A stretch of 33,718 nucleotides of DNA from CAG-390 sp964579135. Its GTDB lineage: Bacteria > Bacillota > Clostridia > Oscillospirales > CAG-272. The stretch is taken from positions 1 through 33,718 of the forward strand of contig CAZOFD010000017.1 of NCBI GenBank assembly GCA_964579135.1, given 5' to 3'. The notes beneath the pieces were generated by a model. It worked only from the letters and a program-made list of their open reading frames with translations, ran no database searches and was not told the origin of the DNA. The translations under genes and the position numbers were made by a program. Shown in pieces: positions 32,187 to 33,718 of the stretch (its first letter is position 1; each line of letters begins with the position of its first letter).

Positions 32187-33692
32187 ATGAACGAAAACGA
32201 AAATATAAACGTCGAGACCGCCGAGGGCGAGGGCGACATCGGCAGTATATTCGAGATAAGGCGCGAAAAACTGGCGTCTCTTGTGGCGGCGGGAAAAAAT
32301 CCGTTTGAAAAAGTCAAATACGACGTCAGCGCCGTTTCCGCCGAGATAAAAGCCGATTTTGAAAAGTACGAAAACGCAACGGTACGTATCGCCGGCAGAA
32401 TTATGAGCCGCCGCGATATGGGTAAAGCCAATTTTATAGATATTGCCGACGGCGAGGGGCGTATACAGTGCTACGTCAGGATAAACGATATCGGCGAGGA
32501 CGTGTTCGAGGACTACAAAAAGTGGGATATAGGCGATATAATAGGCGTTGAGGGATTCGTATTCCGCACTCGTCGCGGTGAGATATCCGTTCACGCGCAA
32601 AAGCTCGAGCTTCTTGCGAAATCGCTTCTTCCGTTGCCCGAAAAATTCCACGGTTTGACAAATACGGACACGCGTTACCGCCAGCGCTACGTCGATCTTA
32701 TAGTCAATCCCGACGTAAAGCAAACTTTTGTAAAAAGATCGGCGATTATGCGCGAGATCCGTTCGTATCTCGACGAAAAAGGCTATCTTGAGGTAGACAC
32801 TCCGATACTCACTCCGTTTGAGATAGGCGCGTCGGCGCGTCCTTTTAAAACGCATCACAATACGCTCGATATGGATATGTTCTTGCGTATAGAAACGGAA
32901 CTTTATCTTAAACGTTTGGTCGTCGGCGGGATGAATAAAGTTTACGAGGTCGGCAGGATATTCCGCAACGAGGGGATGGATACGAAACACAACCCCGAGT
33001 TTACGACCGTCGAGCTTTATTGTGCCTATACCGATTACAAGGGAATGATGGCGCTTGTCGAGGAGATGTATCCGCGCTTGGCACAGGCTGTGTGCGGCAC
33101 GACGAAGATAACGTATCAAGGTGTCGAGATAGACCTCGGTAATTGGACGAAGATGACGATGACGGACGCGGTCAAAAAGTATTCCGGTGCGGATTACGCC
33201 GCTTGGACGTCGGATGCCGACGCACGCGACGAGGCGAAAAGGCTCGGCGTAGAGGTCCCCGCCGACGCCACCAAGGGCACCGTGCTTGCGGAACTTTTCG
33301 ACGCGTACGTCGAGGAGCACCTTATCCAGCCGACTATAATATACGATTATCCCGTCGAAAACAGTCCTTTGGCAAAGAAAAAGCCGAGCGATCCCGCTTT
33401 CACGGAAAGATTTGAGTATTTTATCTGTGCGACCGAATACGGCAACGCATTTTCGGAGCTCAACGATCCGATAGATCAGAACGAGCGCTTTGAGAAGCAG
33501 GTAGCCGCCAAGCGTGCTGCCGAGCCCGACACGACGGCGCAAGTCGACCGCGATTACGTGACGGCGCTCGAATACGGACTGCCGCCGACGGGAGGTCTCG
33601 GCTTCGGCGTTGACCGCCTCGTTATGCTTTTGACGGACAGCGCCTCTATCCGCGACGTGCTCCTGTTCCCGACGATGAAGCCTTTGGATTGA
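32187..33692 (+). CDS. lysS: Lysyl-tRNA synthetase, class II
   Basis: The 501-residue enzyme has an OB-fold anticodon-binding domain (about 60-170, RIAGRIMSRRDMGKANFIDI) and a class II catalytic core: motif 1 around IMREIRSYLDEKGYLEVDTP, motif 2 around VGRIFRNEGMDTKHNPEFT and motif 3 GLGFGVDRLVMLL. It charges tRNA-Lys; a tRNA-Lys gene lies at 24102-24177. The RBS is AAAGGA. The stop at 33690-33692 is inside the window. No T-box leader is seen upstream. Confidence 0.97.
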   Translation: MNENENINVETAEGEGDIGSIFEIRREKLASLVAAGKNPFEKVKYDVSAVSAEIKADFEKYENATVRIAGRIMSRRDMGKANFIDIADGEGRIQCYVRINDIGEDVFEDYKKWDIGDIIGVEGFVFRTRRGEISVHAQKLELLAKSLLPLPEKFHGLTNTDTRYRQRYVDLIVNPDVKQTFVKRSAIMREIRSYLDEKGYLEVDTPILTPFEIGASARPFKTHHNTLDMDMFLRIETELYLKRLVVGGMNKVYEVGRIFRNEGMDTKHNPEFTTVELYCAYTDYKGMMALVEEMYPRLAQAVCGTTKITYQGVEIDLGNWTKMTMTDAVKKYSGADYAAWTSDADARDEAKRLGVEVPADATKGTVLAELFDAYVEEHLIQPTIIYDYPVENSPLAKKKPSDPAFTERFEYFICATEYGNAFSELNDPIDQNERFEKQVAAKRAAEPDTTAQVDRDYVTALEYGLPPTGGLGFGVDRLVMLLTDSASIRDVLLFPTMKPLD

Positions 33693-33718
33693 TTAAGTGT
33701 CTATAACCCTCTGTATCT

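Noticed and set aside
1..33718. CRISPR arrays, insertion sequences, prophage or toxin-antitoxin systems
   Set aside because: No regularly spaced repeats, transposase or integrase, terminal inverted repeats with target duplications, or toxin-antitoxin-like gene pairs were seen.

Overview
The window looks like chromosomal DNA of an endospore-forming or spore-ancestral member of the Clostridia (Firmicutes), probably an uncultured lineage recovered as a draft assembly. The reasons are a stage II sporulation protein R gene, a holB-ricT pair, type II pantothenate kinase, long-form Hpf, FakA/FakB (DAK plus DegV), a 2[4Fe-4S] ferredoxin, pyruvate phosphate dikinase, and many near-consensus sigma-A promoters with 17-nt spacers. 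Two runs of exactly 100 N (5455-5554 and 18159-18258) are conventional scaffold gaps of unknown true length. Each one interrupts a gene.

Layout. Bases 1-83 hold the start of ppdK on the minus strand. Bases 268-7027 are all on the plus strand: holB, ricT, a small ferredoxin, an ADP-ribose-type Nudix hydrolase, the YfiH/PgeF protein, spoIIR, and a metallo-beta-lactamase-fold protein whose N-terminus is lost in a gap. After two strong hairpins come pantothenate kinase (minus) and rqcH (plus), expressed from divergent, physically interleaved promoters. Then come rpsT, a cytoplasmic transglutaminase-like protein, and a marR-fakB-fakA operon for exogenous fatty-acid activation. A tRNA-Pro(CGG) gene follows, then a broken GH78 alpha-L-rhamnosidase gene.

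Bases 18555-23479 (minus strand) form a tight six-gene operon. Its order of transcription is response regulator, histidine kinase, PlsC-like acyltransferase, GT8 glycosyltransferase, CDP-alcohol phosphatidyltransferase, diacylglycerol-kinase-like lipid kinase. The first four genes overlap end to start. The kinase has almost no extracytoplasmic domain, which suggests a circuit that senses the membrane and adjusts lipid or glycolipid synthesis. This is the most interesting arrangement in the window, although every family in it is known.

Bases 24102-25030 (minus) hold tRNA-Lys(TTT) and the hibernation factor hpf. The plus strand from 25294 to the end has rsmE, then a probable long operon: a PucR/CdaR-like regulator, ftsE, ftsX, an EnvC-like M23 peptidase with coiled coil, an S41 C-terminal processing protease, greA and lysS. 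This joins divisome-linked peptidoglycan hydrolysis to transcription elongation and lysine charging genes. I saw no CRISPR array, insertion sequence, prophage, toxin-antitoxin pair or recognisable riboswitch, and no clearly novel system. The findings are mainly unusual arrangements, divergent motifs and regulatory architecture.
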